Source: Theobroma cacao
Taxonomy: Eukaryota > Streptophyta > Magnoliopsida > Malvales > Malvaceae
Direction of reading: 5' to 3'
NCBI RefSeq assembly: GCF_000208745.1
Contig: NC_030859.1
Coordinates: forward strand, 3,615,136-3,679,135
DNA length: 64,000 bases
The position numbers and the translations under genes were made by a program. Position 1 is the stretch's first letter; every line of letters begins with the position of its first letter. Positions 23,848 to 36,400 of this stretch are shown here, piece by piece. The notes beneath the pieces were generated by a model. It made no database searches, was not told the DNA's origin, and was given only the letters and a program-made list of their open reading frames with translations.

Positions 23848-26471
23848 TTAAAATGCAGATCCACTGCCCTTTGTCTTCCCAAGCATCACATCTTTAGCTT
23901 CATTGATTTTTGAAGCAAGGTAATGGCTACCACCTGCATCAGGATGGTTTGCAACCATTACTTTCTTATGTGCTTCCTTGACCTTGTCTGGTGTTGCATT
24001 CTCCCTGTTAAGTCATATGGTATAAATAAATAAACTTCATACGTGATGTTGAACAGAAAGAAATGCATATTAAGTATAATAGTGTACAAAATAAACAAGC
24101 AGATGCACAATTTTGAACCCAGCCACATAGGTCAGATAATCAACTAGCAGAGTCATTAAAAAAATAAAAAAAATCCATAGAACCTAAGGATTTTACATAT
24201 TAATGTTTATCTTTTATTTTCTGACATTATAGTCCTGTATATTTGGCATGTATGCTCGCAACAAAGCTGGTAGCATAAACACTGACTAATGATAAATTGA
24301 TTCAACAGAAAACCATTGGAATGTGTTCATTGAAGCAACAATAGCTAACCTTAGGCTAAGCCTTTGATGCTTTATATATCTTGAGCTTGACTAAGATATA
24401 CCAGATATGTTCAAGCATGGTTGCAATATCTATCAAAGCGACACACTTTTCACTTTAGTTTGCTAATGGGATATTAATTTACTAATTCTTGGAAGTCACA
24501 TTTCAAACTTTTTTCTCTTATTTTCACCACTAAAAATGTTGAAATGATTGAAAGCTTGAAACAATTCCTTGACTCCTTTGTAGAGAATAAATAAACCCTT
24601 TAATCCCTCTAATTCACAGTGCATAGATTCACAATCGCCTCTTGGCCTTGCCAAGGTGGTAAAAAAGGTAGGGTGGGTTCAGGTGTCAGTATATTGTTTT
24701 ATGATCAAACCACTAATGCAGGAAGCATTCAAACAAGAAAAGATATATGCTTTAGTCATTAAACATAAGTGGTATAGCTGAAAATGCTAGTATTTAGTAG
24801 TCATGCTACAGCTTAAAGGATCTTTAAGCAAAAAAAAGAAAAAAATTCTATCACTCAAAATTGAGGTCATCCTTAAAATCTGGGAACTAATTCACATTAA
24901 AGGTAGTCATTATCTTTCTACAAGCTAGATATTCTTGGGACAAATTTCATAAATGTACCGGTCATGTATGCTCAAGAATCTGAAATCCCGATACAGCTCT
25001 CAGATAGATTACGTTAATACATCATAATATAATTCCTTACTTTATGATCCATGTTGAACATGCTTACCTAACACCAAGAATCAATGCTGCTTCTCTTCTT
25101 GTCATTGTAGGTTGGAAACCACCTTCATAAAATTTGCGTATTCTAGGTGTTGGCTGCCTTGCCTTAAATGCTTGCCAAGCATGGATTCCATATCTACCAG
25201 CAAGAGCAGCAGCAGCAACTGCAAGCCCAGCGAAAAATGGTGTAGCCTGATGTACATCTAGAAATTCATTAATTAAACATTATTGTAACAAAAGACTAAA
25301 TCTCCAATTGGTTTAAACAAGAAAAGAGGTGCTCAACTAGTCCTCAGTTGCAGCAAAAACAGTTCTTTTAAACGACAAACTGCATCATTAACAGGCACAT
25401 TTATGTCATTTTACTGAAAACCGTATACTTTACACATCGCAAAAAAACACCTGTTTTCAAGAGTCCCACAAATGTGCTGATGCATGGATTGCAGAGACTG
25501 GTCCAGTGACAATGGAACTCTAACTAGTGAGAGAATATAATCAAACTATCAAAGAAGAACAGCATAACCTTAGACTCTATGTTTCACTATCCAAACCTCT
25601 CCACACCAAGCATCTTGTTCTACCGCTTTTGAGTGCCAACAAGCTCATAACTTATTCCTTTGATCTTTGAAACCCAACACAAAGCACAACAGAACTGACT
25701 AAAAGACATAAAAGACACACATAAACAAGAAACCTAAGTCACATAGCATGAAACCAATAATGAAAACAAATACTTCCCAAGTACTTTAAAAACATAAGCA
25801 AAGGCCAAAGAACCCTTGGCTCTTTTTCTACCATGGGCATTACTTCAACTGCCAAATGCCAACAACATTAGAAGCTTCTTGAGAGGCATATTACTCGCTA
25901 TGCAATACACAAGACCTATGCAATTATTCTAGGACTTATCCCAATCCATTGGCATTGAATCCATGAAAAAAGTTTTATATTATGATCAAGATATGATTTT
26001 TCCAAGACATAACTCCACAAAAGCACGAATTGATTTAACTGGGGTGGATCCCCTAATGCTTGGAACTTAAAAAGACAAGTCAAAATTACAATCTTTACAA
26101 CTTTCCAACTCCACCCAATACAAAAGAGTTGAGCAAAACAACAAAATCTCTCCCTTTAACCTAAAAACATCTAATCCCTCAACAAGAAATTACATTAATA
26201 ACATTTCTTTTGAAAAACTTTGTCCTTTTATTCATGTTATGAAGCTAAATGGCATCCATTGTATAAAATAATTCGTAAAAAATCAATGAAAATTAAGAAT
26301 TTTCATACTCCAACTCTAGCATTCAAATTAGAACTGTAAAATATGGACTAAGAAAATTCAAACAAAAACATTAAAAAAAGTTTAATTATTCTCCAAACGA
26401 ATATATAAATCACAGAAAAATGGGAATTAAATACGAAAAATGAAATAAACTTGAGAAAAGGAATTTACCAT
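23848..26471 (-). CDS. TIM14: Mitochondrial import motor J-protein TIM14/PAM18
   Basis: Three coding exons on the minus strand, 26471-26469, 25246-25068 and 24004-23848, give 112 residues, equal to Arabidopsis TIM14-1 as I recall it. The first coding exon holds only the ATG, so a 1.2-kb intron follows the start codon directly. Residues 5-28 form one membrane segment, then comes [11 protein letters not shown] and a short J domain with the HPD triad at 81-83. In the family this protein sits in the inner membrane with its J domain in the matrix, stimulating mtHsp70 ATPase in the presequence translocase motor with PAM16 and TIM44. Arabidopsis At2g35795 and the carrier At2g35800 have adjacent numbers, so the pairing seen here appears conserved. 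Confidence 0.94.
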
Positions 26472-26619
26472 TTTATGGGATTTCGAATTCAGTCTCTGAA
26501 AAGAAGACTCAAAATTTCATTAAAGAAAAAATAAAAAATTTCTTTTCTTTTCTTTTTTTGAGTTGAAGCTGCTTTGGGTTTCGGCTTTCAGCTTCTGTAA
26601 GTGACACGAAACATCGAGC

Positions 26620-27730
26620 GAGCCTGCCAGATCAGGCTTTGCTTCGACACATTTGTTTAGTTCCACAAAAGTGCAGCTACCAATAACATTACGCCGCGTC
26701 AGGGTTTGCTATAAAACAATTTTCTTTTTTATTTTTATAGTAATCTGATTTTCTTAATTTATAAGCAGGGTGGTGAAAATCTCTTTTTAGGAAAAATAAA
26801 ATAAAGATTTTATTAATTATAAATGAATTTAAATACTTTCTAATTGAGAAAACATTACTATTGTATTTTTTTTTATCAAAATAAAAATCTAAAATTTTTT
26901 AATTCAACGAGTTTATCTCGTTATTGTTATCTCGATGCTTTGATTCATATTTGAATTCAAAAGCATTCATTAAACATAAACTTATTTACAATTTTCATTT
27001 TTAATCACTTATCAAAAAAATATCATATATAATGTTTTAATTTGACCTTTTTTAGTAAAAATTTTTTTATTTTAAGCTTTTTATTTTAAACATTTTATCA
27101 AAGAAAATTTTAATAAATATATATATATAGAAATTAATTTTATTTAAAATTTTTGATGAATTTTTTTATAAAATTTTCTGCTAAAATTAAATGAAAAATG
27201 TTTACAATTATATTATGGTTAACATAATATCACAACCCATAAGCAACCTAAAGAAAACATAACTTACAAAGTCAGAATGCATCAACTGATAAAAGAAACA
27301 GTCTACAAATTTCATTCAACAAACAGGTGTGGATGAGATCCTCATAACAAATTTCAAGAACTGAAACTAAAAATTGAACAAAGAAGAAGAAAAAAGAAAA
27401 GAATATATTAGAATTATTGAATCTTTGTCCATGATACAACACAAACAAACACATCATAAACTAATCTTCAACCCCAAAACCAATCCTAAATAACAACTCA
27501 AAGAAGAGAGGTAGATGAGCAAAAGAGGAACAAGATCACAAAGACACCAGCATATGTGTGGATATATGAGTGGAAACCCTCCCACCTCCCCATTTTATTC
27601 ACCCTTCTTGTTGTTGCAGCTATTATCAGGAAGCAGTTGCTAAGGAAGACCAAGAGGACATGTTTTATTCGATTTCTTCTTTGTTTTCTGGATTTGTATT
27701 TAAACCCGAAGTTCTTTTGTTTCCACCGTA
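26620..27730. other. Intergenic DNA between TIM14 and the IQD gene
   Basis: The part near 26480-26690 is probably the leader and promoter of TIM14 (minus strand). The middle is very AT-rich, and the last 300-400 bases are probably the IQD 3' UTR. The plus-strand frames at 27556-27968 overlap the end of the IQD coding region antisense and are shadows. Confidence 0.55.
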
Positions 27731-30524
27731 TTACCTGCCTCCTCCGTTGCTCAGTTTCTCTTCTTTGTGCATTTTAATATCCTTAACAGGGGTGATATCC
27801 ACCTTGGGAGGACCAGAGTGTCTCCTATTCCCAGCTGGGGATGGAGAGAATGAGAGCCGCTTCTTTGCAGAGCCTGCCGATCCCCTATCCGGTGTCCCAT
27901 TTTTCTCTAATCCCAATGGGCTTGGCAACCGGGACCTGGCCTTTGTTGACTGTGTTGGTGCCATGTAACTCGGAACTGCAGGTGAGCTTGCAAGGCTCTC
28001 ATCATCTCTCACTGATGAGCCGGCAATACTGTGTCTCCTGTAGCGCTCAGACTGGACACTGAGCATGCTCCTTGAGTCCTCATCACCTCCCCATTGGCTC
28101 CCCCTTGGGCTTGGCAGTTTTATTTTACTAGAAACTGATGAAATAGAAGGTGCTTTGGAGGGTGGAGTTGAAGGGGATTGGCGGCTGGGAGGTCGACTTG
28201 ATTTTGGGGGGGTTGGAGATGGCTTATTATCATTGTTAAGATCTCTTCGAGAATAAGCTCTGCTGATTTCACCTATAGACATTGAACGGGCACCCATACT
28301 TTTAACTGAGCCACGGTCATGGTTGTCTGTTGTGCTTCGATTCTCCCATGGCCTGGCTGCCATCCATCTCTCTAACCAACTCCAACCCCAGTGGGGGTTA
28401 TTTGGATCCATAAATGTTGGATTCACTGACTTTGAAGAGTTCTTCCACGATTGCTTTTAAAAAAAAAGGTCATTTAAGTTAGTAATGAATTAGATTCATG
28501 ATTCTAGATGAGGGTTGTAGCACTCAAAACCATTGAAATCTAATACACTGTTAGGACAAAAGTATATCATATTCTAGATGTTTGCAAACTAAAAGCCAAA
28601 CCAAAGGGAAAACCCAATACCTGGTGAGAGAATGCATAAGCCAATGCTCTTTCCCTTCTCATGGCCGCTTCTTGCTTATTCTGTTGTCTTGCATCAATTT
28701 GCTCCTTGGACTGTGTACTATCGTTCCAGTCTTCTTCCATCTGTAAAATAATTGTTTAAACAACCGGTTATATACCCACCATACTATGATAATCTCCATA
28801 ATTTTCAGAAGCATGAATCTTTCACTAAAGCAAGAGTTTTCAAGGAAGCCACTGGTAACACACCAAAACCAATTGTCAGAGAGGATGGAAATTTTTTTGA
28901 AAAAAAAAGGGAAAGGAGGGCTCAACCCTCAAGAAATTCAGTCTTTGTAAGCAAAAATTCTTGAGGACAGATTGTCTTACAAGTTCGGAGAAATACGGGA
29001 AAAGTGAGAAAGTCCCTAGAGGATTTATACTATGAAACCACTACTGATGTACACATGCACCACAAGGGTTAAATAAGCAAAAACAGTCACTTACAGAAGC
29101 TCTCAACTTCTCGAGCTCCTTCTCACATTTCTGTTGCAGCTGCCGCTGAAGAGCCTGGTTCTCTTCTAACATTCTAATCCTCCTCGCACGAATCTGAGAC
29201 TGCACACGAGCAAGAGTCTGCATGCATCTTAATGTACTAGTTGCTTGCCGCTTGACAGATTGCCCTTGGATCAATGATTTCAGCCTCACCAACCCTCTCA
29301 AAGCTCGCAAAGCTCGTCTAGCCTGAGAACTCAAATGCAAATAACTCATTACATAAAAACAACTAATTGCTCATGAAAGGGATGCTTCAGAGAATCTGTG
29401 ATCATAAATCATCATGCTTTTATTTTCCTTAATTGACCGGAACACCTTTCAAAATCATCATGACTCAAGGTTGACATAACAACAAGAAACAACTAACAGC
29501 AGAAAGTTTGGAACCCTCCTTAAAGAGAGAATAAATTCAAGACAGGCCCCATATAACTAAATGCAATACGTTGCAGCATTTTTTACTTAAAAAGTCTAAC
29601 AAGCATTTGAAAATCAATGGTTTCTTAAGAGCTCATAATTTCATAAGAATGAAAAAGGGCCGGCTTCAAGCAACAAAACAACAATGACAAGACACATTTG
29701 GCAAGTCCATAGGTCAGCCGTGAATCCCGAGAGTGAGTTCGGATATTTAAGTGTTCAACCCATTTTTCAATCTACGAGATGTCTTTTGTAAGATACAATT
29801 GTGAGGACCAATGGGCCAAAGCCGACAATTGGTGTGGGCCGTGACACATTTATCATCTCTTACAACACGTTCGTCTTGTCATGACAAAAGGAAGCATATT
29901 AATGAAACAACCAATGGCCCTCAAACTGGAATACATGAATCTCCTAGTACAGAAATTTTCTGATACTTCCTTCCATAACTTTTCCACCTCACGTATAAAA
30001 GAAGTAATAAGAACCTACAAACAAGGAATATGAATAAAAGGAAGAATCCATACCAAGTATCCTCTAAATGCAGTTTGAATCTTGATGGCAGCTATTTCCT
30101 CCTTTGACTTTCCCGGGTAGCGTGGTACAGAAGTGAGGCGGACAACTTCAGCAGCCGCCTGAGCAGCTGCAACCGCCGCCTCTGCAGCCATGGCCGTGGC
30201 AAGAGCCACGGAGTAGGCATGTTTGCTCTGTTCATTTTCAGCTTCTGCTAATTTGACGTCTTCAGTGGGAGGAGGAAGAGGAGGAGCAGTCACTTCAGTT
30301 TCTTCAGGCAAAGGAACTGGCCCCAAGTCCTTGCTTTTCCCAAACCATTTCTTCTTTGATTTTGGAGTTCTCTGGTGAAACAAAACACAGCACCATTTAG
30401 TTGCAAACCTCTCTAGAAAAATCAACCAGTGAATTATGAACTAACTCATCCAGACCTGATCTTTCTTGGACTCAGGGCTCAAAACTTTCTTCACAGCAGA
30501 GAACCAGCCTCCTTTTTTTCCCAT
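27731..30524 (-). CDS. IQD3: IQ67-domain calmodulin-binding protein, IQD2/3/4 type
   Basis: Five coding exons on the minus strand, 30524-30456, 30371-30054, 29322-29095, 28740-28621 and 28453-27731, all phase 0, give 485 residues. The N-terminus [17 protein letters not shown] is typical. The IQ67 domain begins near residue 118 ([11 protein letters not shown]) and runs through [16 protein letters not shown] to about 185. The intron after RGYL (residue 129) falls at the conserved place inside the first IQ motif. The C-terminal half is basic and Ser/Pro-rich with family blocks such as [34 protein letters not shown] and PSYMAPT. IQD proteins bind calmodulin and act as scaffolds at microtubules, plasma membrane or nucleus. 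A likely 5'-UTR intron (donor 30893-30892, acceptor directly before the ATG) is visible. The symbol rests on overall resemblance; IQD2 or IQD4 are alternatives. Confidence 0.9.
29697..29865 (+). mobile_element. Possible decayed LTR/TRIM retroelement fragment in an IQD intron
   Basis: Inside the IQD intron between exons 2 and 3 is a patch with higher GC than its surroundings. It has the order 'gatgtcttttgtaagata', 'gaccaatgggccaaagc', 'gacaattggtgtgggcc', 'gtgacacatt'. That order resembles the end of LTRs and the approach to the primer-binding site in small plant retroelements. No intact primer-binding site, coding region or second LTR is visible. The call rests on remembered resemblance only. 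Confidence 0.35.
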
Positions 30525-30895
30525 CTGTCAATAATTCTTCTTCAAAAAACCAAGACAAGCCATGGAGTTTCAACCAATGAGACCAAGAGATTGATAAAGA
30601 AAACACTCTTAAATTCATTGAAATGCAAATAGAGCATAAAGCAAAATTAACAAGGAAGTGAGGAATTGAAAACAAAAAAGGAATGAAAAGGATTGAACTT
30701 TAAACCAATTAATGATTCAATCTACAAATGAAGAACCACCCAGATTCCAAAAATGAAAGATCTTCATGAAAAAGCACAGAAACCCTGATCAAAGTTTCCA
30801 AATTTAAACACTTTTTGTAAGACAAAACTCAATAAATGTGACCAACAAGGAAAACAAAAACAAAGACAAAAATGTTGTGAAAAATTCCAATACCT

Positions 30896-31983
30896 GTGCA
30901 TGGGAAAATTCCCAGATCTCTGTTCAAAGATGGGAACTTTTTCTTTTATTCTCTCTCTCTCTCTCTCTTTCTTTCTTTCCTATAGAGAATCAAAATGAGA
31001 AGAAGAAAAAAGAAAAATCCAAAGAGATTCAACACGCGTCTCTTATGACCACACAGAGAGAGAAGTGGAAGCAGATCTTGCTAAAACAAAGGCTTTCAAA
31101 GACAGCAAAAAATGGGAAGAAAATTTAAGACAATAAAAAATAAAACCAGGTTGGCACTTAGAGAGGATATTTAATGTGGGACCAAGAAACAAATGGGACC
31201 CAAAGTGGATCAGATAGCATCCGAAACACTTTTAAGAAACAAAACAAAACCAACAACAAGGCATAACTGCAACAACAACTACAACTAACAAAGTACATCA
31301 AAGCTGTGTTTTTTTTTAATTACTTTTGATTTTTTTTCTTCTCTTTTTTCATTTTTACTTTGGTCCAAAAAGGGTTTTTTGAGTTTGTTTTTAACAGTTG
31401 CTTCAAAAACAAATCTATTTTAAAATAATAATAAACATTTGATATTTAAGGGATAATGAAAGCAAGTGGAAGAAGGCACCAAAGTATAGGGAAGTACACA
31501 AAAAGTGAAAATATGAATTGTCTTTTTTGCTTTGTAATAAGCAATGACTTTAAACATAAGCAATCATCCCATCATTTTTCAATCCATCAACACACACTTT
31601 GTTGTCAAAACAAAACAAAATTTTATCTTTGAAACTTTAGATTGATTGCATGTATAACTACCATCAATTGACACTTCATTATAAACCACAATCACCACTC
31701 TCTCCCACCCTTTTTTCCTTTTTATCTTTTTTCTGTCTTTTTCTGGTTTGGTTTCTAAGCAAGAAACAAATGATGATACCTTTTAAAATTTTCTCTTTCA
31801 TTTTATCTTTTTCATAATAAAAAAGTTATCTAATGTATTATTATTACTATTATTATTATATTTATACATCTGAATTCTTATAAAAAATATCATGTCTGTT
31901 GAGTTAGAGTATTATAAACATATAAATATAATTAAAATTTATTCTATTTATAATTAATTGATTTTAAATTAAATTACCCATTT
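30896..31983. other. 5' region of the IQD gene and flanking DNA
   Basis: The stretch 30895 to about 31100 looks like the non-coding first exon of the minus-strand IQD gene and includes a CT/GA run (about 30951-30968). Beyond it lies AT-rich DNA without a recognisable gene. The plus-strand frame at 30838-31128 is low complexity. Confidence 0.5.
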
Positions 31984-32088
31984 GTCCTTTCAAGAACATT
32001 TAATAAAATTAGAACAATATAGAGAAGACTAACAATGCTCCCTGCACAAGGATGATAGGCACAAATAAAAAAATGGTCCAAATTTTTT
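31984..32088 (+). pseudogene. Degenerate U6 snRNA copy
   Basis: The whole length of plant U6 snRNA can be followed in order: a 5' end like GTCC(C)TTC, then ATAAAATT.GAAC, 'gagaaga', 'ccctgcacaaggatga', 'ggcacaaat' and 'aaatggtccaaa', closed by TTTTTT at 32083-32088. Key functional sites are damaged. The ACAGAGA box reads ATAGAGA, and the TTAGCATGG stretch holding the catalytic AGC triad reads CTAACAATG. The 5' stem (GTCCTTTCAAGAAC) pairs poorly compared with the family, and I see no upstream TCCCACATCG element. It is most likely a dead copy on the plus strand. Confidence 0.85.
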
Positions 32089-32374
32089 ACCTTTCAAAAA
32101 AAAATTACCCATTCTAAAAATTTAACACTTTTACCCTAAAATCTAATGTAAAACCTTTAAATTGAATTGTTAAATGGAAGTAGCACTGAAAGCCATAGCT
32201 TTTGGTGAGCTTGGGTACATGAGATGATACTCTATATTTCTTTTAAGCCATAAAAGGTAACAGCCAAGTGGAGTAAATAATTACCCAAAAAAAACTGACA
32301 AAAGTATTTAAAAAAGAATTAAATAAATGTCTTTTTCGGATTTTTAATTCACAAGACAACTATTTATAACAGAT

Positions 32375-32545
32375 CACGCTACAGTTACTTACCCCGTTTT
32401 GCAAGGTAAGTACCCACAGAAAATTTGAATGAGGGGTAAGGGAGGCTACCCACCACTCGAAAAGTAGCGCGTGCTGACCACGAGCCTTGAAGCTTGTGAG
32501 GAGCGTTTTCCTTACGCTCCATCGAGGTGAAGGTGGAAAAGACGA
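32375..32545. other. GC-rich island with two hairpins, unrecognised
   Basis: About 170 bases of mixed composition stand in DNA that is otherwise strongly AT-rich. The segment contains TACTTACC (32386-32393) facing GGTAAGTA (32405-32412) across an 11-base loop. It also contains GGAGCG (32500-32505) facing CGCTCC (32515-32520) across a 9-base loop. No coding frame of note covers it. It might be a structured RNA, a fragment of a mobile element, or part of an unseen transcript. I compared it by memory with U1, U3, U6 and SRP RNA and found no match. Confidence 0.4.
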
Positions 32546-33482
32546 GCAAGGTGAGCATAAATCGATGTTAATTATTTTAATCGGAAAAATATTTATGAGA
32601 TGTGCGTGCTTCCGGTGATAACATTAATAACATCACGTGTTGGAATATTTTCAACTGTTTTTATTTTTCATTATAATATTTTTTAAAAATTTTTTATTTC
32701 TGCATTTTCAAATTTTTAATTTTTTGAAGAAATTCAGTATTTTCCCAAAAAAATTAAAAATAATAAGGTACAATACTCTTGGCTTTATAAAAACACAAAG
32801 AGGTAATCAAAAAAATAAAATAAAATCACGATCCTCTTTATAAACAAAGACATTCTACTTTGGTATTATGAGAAGTCACCTATCTGTCTGTAAGTCAAAA
32901 GGATTACCCTCACATGCAGGAAAAGAAGAAAAACCCTTCAATCATAACTCAAGAAACACCAGATTTTTTCTGTTCAAAAAGGGAGTGTCAGTGCCCCATT
33001 GCCACCCATTGATGACGATGCACAAAATTAGAATACGGTCAAGGAGAAGATTTGACCTTCACGAGTAGCCAAGCTGGCCCGACCTAGCAGGATATCAAGG
33101 TCCCCCACCCTGTTGGATGTGCTGAATCACTCATGTCATGCAAAATTTGATGCTTGCAGTGAGTGCACCTCCACAACCTGGCAATTCTTAGCTTGAGGTA
33201 CACAAGAGTGTGATCGACTTAAAATAACAATATCTGTTGGAAACTTTCTACTTTCAAGGTCTGGCAAAAACTATTATTAGTTGCAAGGGAACCAGGAAGA
33301 TGTTGTGTAAAAGGAATGTGAACGCCACTGTTTCCATAATGAATTAGGATTGACGAGTGCAGAGATTTGACTCCAAATCTATTACAGAAATTTGTGTTAA
33401 CTTTCATTTCTGCAGATTACAGATATTGAACGAACCCAGTATGTGATTCTGGTAACAAAGGTGCCACACCTTGAAGATTTTT
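32546..33482. other. AT-rich spacer and probable cyclin L 3' UTR
   Basis: The first 300 bases are AT-rich. From about 32860 to 33482 the composition is more even, and this part probably includes the 3' UTR of the minus-strand cyclin L gene. Frames here (for example 32868-33068) have no family features. Confidence 0.45.
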
Positions 33483-36400
33483 TTAAGCATATGAGTGATG
33501 TCTATGACGATCCTTCTCCCTTGAAGAATAAGATGAGCCACGATAATCACGATCTGAAATGAGAAGAGGCTTAAGATGATGAAAACCACAATTCCTTAGT
33601 GAACGTATTACATTGATTGAAACTTTGAGGAAAGCTAAATACATACCACGTGATGAGTGGTGCCTTGATTTTTCTGAATGTCCCCCTGCATTCAAGATAT
33701 AAAATCATAGTAGTTAGACAAATCATATACGAGACACTAATCAAAACCAGATATATAGTCCAACCCTAAGAGAATATATGACATAACCTGAATCCTTTGT
33801 TCTATCCTTTGAGCGATGACCTCGATCCTTGACTTTATCTCTGTCCCTTTCAGTCTCATCTCGCTCTCGTTCCCTATCAGAATCTCTGCCCCTGTCACGA
33901 TCCCGGGCCTTTGCCCTCTCCCTATCCCTTTCTCTGTCCCTCTCCCTTTCCCTTTCCCTGTCCCTCTCCCTGCTCTTTTCCCCACCCGATTGTGTCCTCT
34001 GCTCAGACTTGGATTTATGCCTAGGCTCTTCTCTTGCATCACCCTCAGTAGGCATGCTCTTGGATTCATCATCACTCTGCTTAGATTCTTTCAGCTTGTC
34101 AAGAGCCATCTTAACCTTAGCTTCTTTGGATCCACCAGTTTCCAGATCAGCTGCTGCTACAGTGGTGTTGGAAACATTGGCATTATTATTAGCTGGTGGG
34201 CTCAGTGGAACTTCCTGCAAAACAGCGAGAAAATTTTACTTCCACCTCAATTCCACTACCCTAAAGAGCTCATTTATCTCAACATTAGCTATGACATATA
34301 ATAAACAAATTCCTGGAATTCCTTACTGCTATCCTTTCTCTTAGAAGTGCAGTATTACACAACCATAAAACTAGTGTTCAAACCAATCACTAAAGAAGAC
34401 ATTAGCAGCACTTGCTGTGTGTATAATTATGCAACATACCGCAATTGGAAATAGGATAACAATTAAAAACACTACATAAAGAATATGTTAGCAACCACAA
34501 CTTATCTGTGAAAGTTGAAAAAAGTGGGAGAATGAAAGTCAGATTCACCTTAGAAATTAGCTGAGATTGTGAATCTGCAGACTTGGTGGAAAATGTAAAT
34601 GGTTTTCGATCCTTACAGACAGGGCAGTATTGTGCCTTGGGAAGGCTGTACAAATGAGCCAGAACCCTACAAACCTCATCAATCCCAGATTTCTCAGCAT
34701 CAAATGCCTTCCACCAAGGCGGGTTCTCAGGAAGGGGTACTTGGAACCTACGAGCCGCAGCATATACAACGCCACAAGCCACAACCTCACTCTTGAATCG
34801 AACACACAATGTTGTACGTAAGCTAATCCAAAGAGAGTTGATGGACATTAAACACAGAAAAGGTTGTAAGTTCCACCAAAAGATAGAATAATGATATGCT
34901 AGTGGCAAAATGAATAGGGAATTGTAACAGCACAAACTAAAAAAAGAAAAGCATTCGAACTTTCATCTAAATGAAAGTCATCCTATAAGCACGTTAGCAA
35001 TGGATTTTCTAAGGAAGTTCATAACTAATGTCATCCAATTATGAAACTAGTACCATCCATGCACACAAAAAACATTTATGGCAAAATATGCAGACAATTA
35101 TAAGCATTAGAGCTCGAGAAAAAAAAAAAGCATCGGAAAGACTATCTGCAACCAAAACTTTAAAGCAATTATAGTTTTAGCTACACTATCTATATCCATT
35201 TCTTTGTAAATCATTGTCATTCTGGCATAAACCACCACAAGCCTGAACAGATGCTTTAAGACATATAGACATAGCCATGTTAATTTCTACTGACAAGTTA
35301 GAAATCAAATCACACTCTTGTGTAATATATGTTCTTGTGCTGCACTACTCTTTCATTTAAATATTCGCATTCCCACCATTGTTATTCATGCTATCTTCCT
35401 TCCACTCACCCTCTCACCCATATAACTCCATGTATGTGTTAAGGGTACAAGCATGGCTAAAGACCCTCACAGTTTCTTCCTAAGAAGGAAAACCAAAATA
35501 AAGCTCTTAACGTCAAAAGTACTAAACTTCCAGTGATGGCCTATGCCAAAGAATGTTTTTGCAGCCAAAATAATAAATAAAACTAGAAAACAATTATCTC
35601 TGTCAGTATCAGACCACTTCAGATTTCAAAATTAACTAAATGAAAACCTTATATCCTATGTTAGATTTGTCATCAAACCTTCATTTGTTTTATGTTTCCA
35701 AAACGCTGAACCTCTTCTATACAGTTGATGCACAATCCAGTAGATATTTGAATTCCCGTCTGGTAATGTGATTTGTCTTATTTCTAATTACATATCAAGA
35801 CTTAGAAACAGCTAACTGTTAAATTAGTTATCAAGGCTTAATTTGTTGTTGCATAAAATTGTTAGATTCGTTGGAAGGATTGTTATCCACCATAAGACAA
35901 CATAAGAACATAATTCTAAGAACAAATTACAGAATCTACCTCCCCTGGGTTACTAATTGGGAATTGAACTTGCCATCTAATCTTAATTATAAACTAGTCA
36001 TTATAGCAGAGACATTGTGGTTGACATTTTGAACACGTAGTATATAGAATCTGCTATCTGAATACCAACAACTGTAGTTAATGGTAAAATAACTACATGA
36101 ACATGAACAAAAAAAGCACTAACAAGAGAAACATTGTCAAAAAATTATGTTTATGTTGCAATAAATACCTATCATTAGCTAGATTCCATGCTTCCTGCCT
36201 CAACTCAGTAGGGGTTTCAAGGGTAGCAAGGTAGTTTGATATGAACTTATGAGGATGCTCAACATGACAAACAAAACCCATCTCTTTCAATATGTGTCTT
36301 TCTGTTCTGCTCAATTCTGCTTTCAAGTCGGAAAATTTCTGCAAATAACAAACAGAAAGTAAGAAATAATGACTAGCAATAAGGCCTGGACAATCTGCTT

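Noticed and set aside
27570..28256. Plus-strand frames opposite the IQD last exon
   Set aside because: Antisense shadows of a Ser/Pro-rich coding exon; no recognisable domain.
30838..31128. 96-residue Lys/Ser-rich plus-strand frame
   Set aside because: It lies over the probable non-coding leader of the IQD gene on the other strand and contains a CT repeat; low complexity.
33816..34344. Two long plus-strand open frames (about 160-170 residues) rich in Ser/Leu/Pro
   Set aside because: They are antisense shadows of the purine-rich RS-tail exon of cyclin L; low complexity keeps stops away.
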